Assembly: GCF_963678635.1 (NCBI RefSeq)
Contig: NC_087066.1
Location: forward strand, 26,937,453 to 27,001,452
DNA: 64,000 nt
Source of the DNA: Symsagittifera roscoffensis
Taxonomy: Eukaryota; Xenacoelomorpha; Acoela; Convolutidae
Direction of reading: 5' to 3'
The position numbers and the translations under genes were made by a program. The notes beneath the pieces are model-generated. The model was given only the letters and a program-made list of their open reading frames with translations. It had not been told where the DNA came from and did no database searches. Shown one piece after another: positions 57,301 to 60,300 of this stretch (position 1 is its first letter; each line of letters starts with the position of its first letter).

Positions 57301-60300
57301 GTCAAATCTTTGTTGTCATCATTTTCATCCTCGGTTGATTTTGTTTTGTCATTTAATTTAATAGGCTCGTTTTCAATTTTCAATTCCTTCGAACTTTCAA
57401 TTGTTGTCTCCTTAGATTCTTCCTCTTGCGTCATAACATGCGAAAGCGTTGCCTTTTGTTTAGGTTTGGTGAGATCTTTCGTGTCAACTTTAATATCCGG
57501 TATATCATTCTCGGCTGATGGAATCTCCGTTGACTCTTCAGCTATCGTTGGAATAGCTCTGAAGTCTGCGTGCGACAATGCAAGTTGTGAATCTCTTCCT
57601 GTGTCTAATTTGTCTTTATCCAGGGGAGGAGTTGTCGTCTGCATTGGTGTCACGGATTCGTAACCCGATTCCAGATCAGTCACGAAGGAGTCCGAAGGGG
57701 ATCCCGAGAGTGAGATCATTCGGACACGAGAATTGTAGGGATAACACTTCGATCCAATACTAGACATACTGGAACTGTTATCTTGGATTGCGGACGATGG
57801 AACTAGTGAAACTGTTTTCACTTCTCCGATCGAAGCTAACCAGTCAACTGCAGGAACCTCGACTTCTTTCTCTTGGTTCAATGACGGCTCAGCTTCACTG
57901 ACATCGAACAGTTTACCTTCTTTAACAAGCGAAGAAATAAATGGAGTTTTAGCTGGGTATTCTCGTGACTCTACAGCATCTTGCGAATTCATTTCACGTC
58001 TCATTACAACAGTGTTGCTCTCGTCATCATTTTTCTCTGCTACAATTGAAAACACTTTACATGGCATTTCGAAATCATCAGTAACTGTAAGGCTTTCAAT
58101 TTCGGCAGAAATGGATGGAACTTCTTCTTCAACAGTATCATTTATTGCGTTTTTCCTTTTCTTCGATACTGTTTCGATTCTAGTCAGAATCGATTCTTGC
58201 ACCGGTGTTGGAAGCTCGTCAAACTGAGACGCTAGGTCCGGGAAGACTTCTTTGATCAATGGATCTTTGTAAAAACTTGGTCTTTTGTTGGCTTGTGATG
58301 GCTCAGTTTCACTCGGCTGAGCTGCTTTCGTGAGGACAATCTGGGAAACATCCAGAGCGATCGGTTGATCTTCGATAGAAAATTGGGCTTCTGACACCGG
58401 AGCGGAATTCGGAGTTTCTGTCGAGTCTCCGACAACTAATTTATCGCATTTCCTCATCAAACTAGATATGAATTTCGAAGGTTGCGGCTGATCTTCGTCT
58501 GAAACTGTAATTGGTTCCGACGAAATGAGGTCATTTGAAGGCTTTGAGGACTCGTCGACCTTCGACGTCAAAATTGAAACTTCTTGAGAGAAGTCATCTG
58601 TTGTTACCGGGTCTTCAAATCCCATTGGCTCATCCACACCTACTGAAACCTTTTCAGTCACTTCTTTCTTTTTTGACCTGATGTTAATCTCAGTAATCCT
58701 CTGCTGTAGAGAAGAAGGAACTTGACCTGGCATGACCTCAAAAACATTTTCGCTGTTTTGCTTCTCTTGATTACCAATTCTTTCATGACTTTCAATTGAA
58801 GTTGCTTCACTCAAGCTTCCGTCCCAAAGACTCTTTGGAACCAAAATTAAGTGGCTCGATTTCTGCGATGGAATCGGCGTTTGCAACGTTTTCGGAAGTT
58901 CGTTGTACTTGATGATTTCATCAATGAAGACACATTTCGGCGGATATTTCCGGATCTCCATAACTTCTTTACTGTTTGGAATCTTTCGCACTTGAAGAAC
59001 TGTCAGAAATTTGTCACCTCGTGGGGAAAACTCTTCGTCCAATTTCGCTCTCAAAATTTCGTCGTGTTCTGTTGTCGGCCTAATTGGCATTTTGCCCGAT
59101 GATAATGTTACTTTACGTTTCGGATCTGTTGACTTCACTGTTTCGTAAACTATTTCAGACTTTTCTGAACACTTTTGATGCTTCAGGTTTTCTTCGATTA
59201 ATTTCATGGCTATTGGCGATGTCGAGAGTTTGGGTTCCAAAACGGTCCTGGGAAGCTTTTCATCCTCGACTAGTTTTCTTATAAGATTCGAATTAGGACT
59301 GAACTCTCGAATCTCACTGAATACTTTAGTCCCCTTTCGATCCTGAAGACTCCTCGAGAGAACAATCACTTTGTGATTCTCACGTTTTAAATATTCAATA
59401 GCTACGGTGCTCAATCTCAAATTAAGATCACTTTCAGCAGTAATTTCCCAGCTATTCAGCTGGAGGTAATTTTTATGCGTGAAGGGTACATTTACTGCAA
59501 GGTATACATGGCTCAAAGATTTGTCGGGCAAAAACAAAAGCTGACTGGATTGCTGTGACGGTAAATCTCCCGATAGCCAATCTTTGTCGGAAAATAGTTC
59601 GTAGAATTTATTGTTTGGATTTATTTTAGTAGACAAGTATGGCTGAAAGCTTTGCTGGTTGTCGATTTTAGAGTTCAGCTCTTGGTCATCCAAATCATAC
59701 ATAAATTTTCCCTCATCTTTGTAACGTTTTACTGTTGGACTTGTCGATCTGTGTCTTGTTGTTCGAAAAACCGGCTGTCCGTTTTGATCAAGTCCTTGTC
59801 TCCAAACGTGAACTAAATGGTTATCATTATCTTTCAGTTTTTCTTCAGCTAGTTTCACTTCGTGAATATTCATTTCTGCTTCAGATGGATCAAAATTTTC
59901 AAACTGAAGCTTCTGTTCATCAGAACTTTCACCAGATGATTCTGGGATGAACGGAACAAATTCAGAATTGACGCGTTCGTACACTCTTTTCACAACTCTC
60001 TCCACAAAGTTTCCTGTGTTTTCGGGATCTTCAGACAAAAACTCGTGCTCTGGTTCCTCTAGGAGGAATGGAGCAGGAATCGAACCCTGGTCCACTAACG
60101 CAAGCATGGTCGGTGAATCAGGTCCGTGGACCTGCTGCGAAACCATTTCTTCTCCATTTTCGTCAACTAATCGTTCGGTAACCAAAACCACTCTGGGTTT
60201 GTAATCTTCAACGATGTCCTCAACTCGGATGATGTAAATAGCCGAGTTCTCAACCAGTACCTCGGAAGACTTGGACTGCGGCAAAGTATCAGTAGCTTCT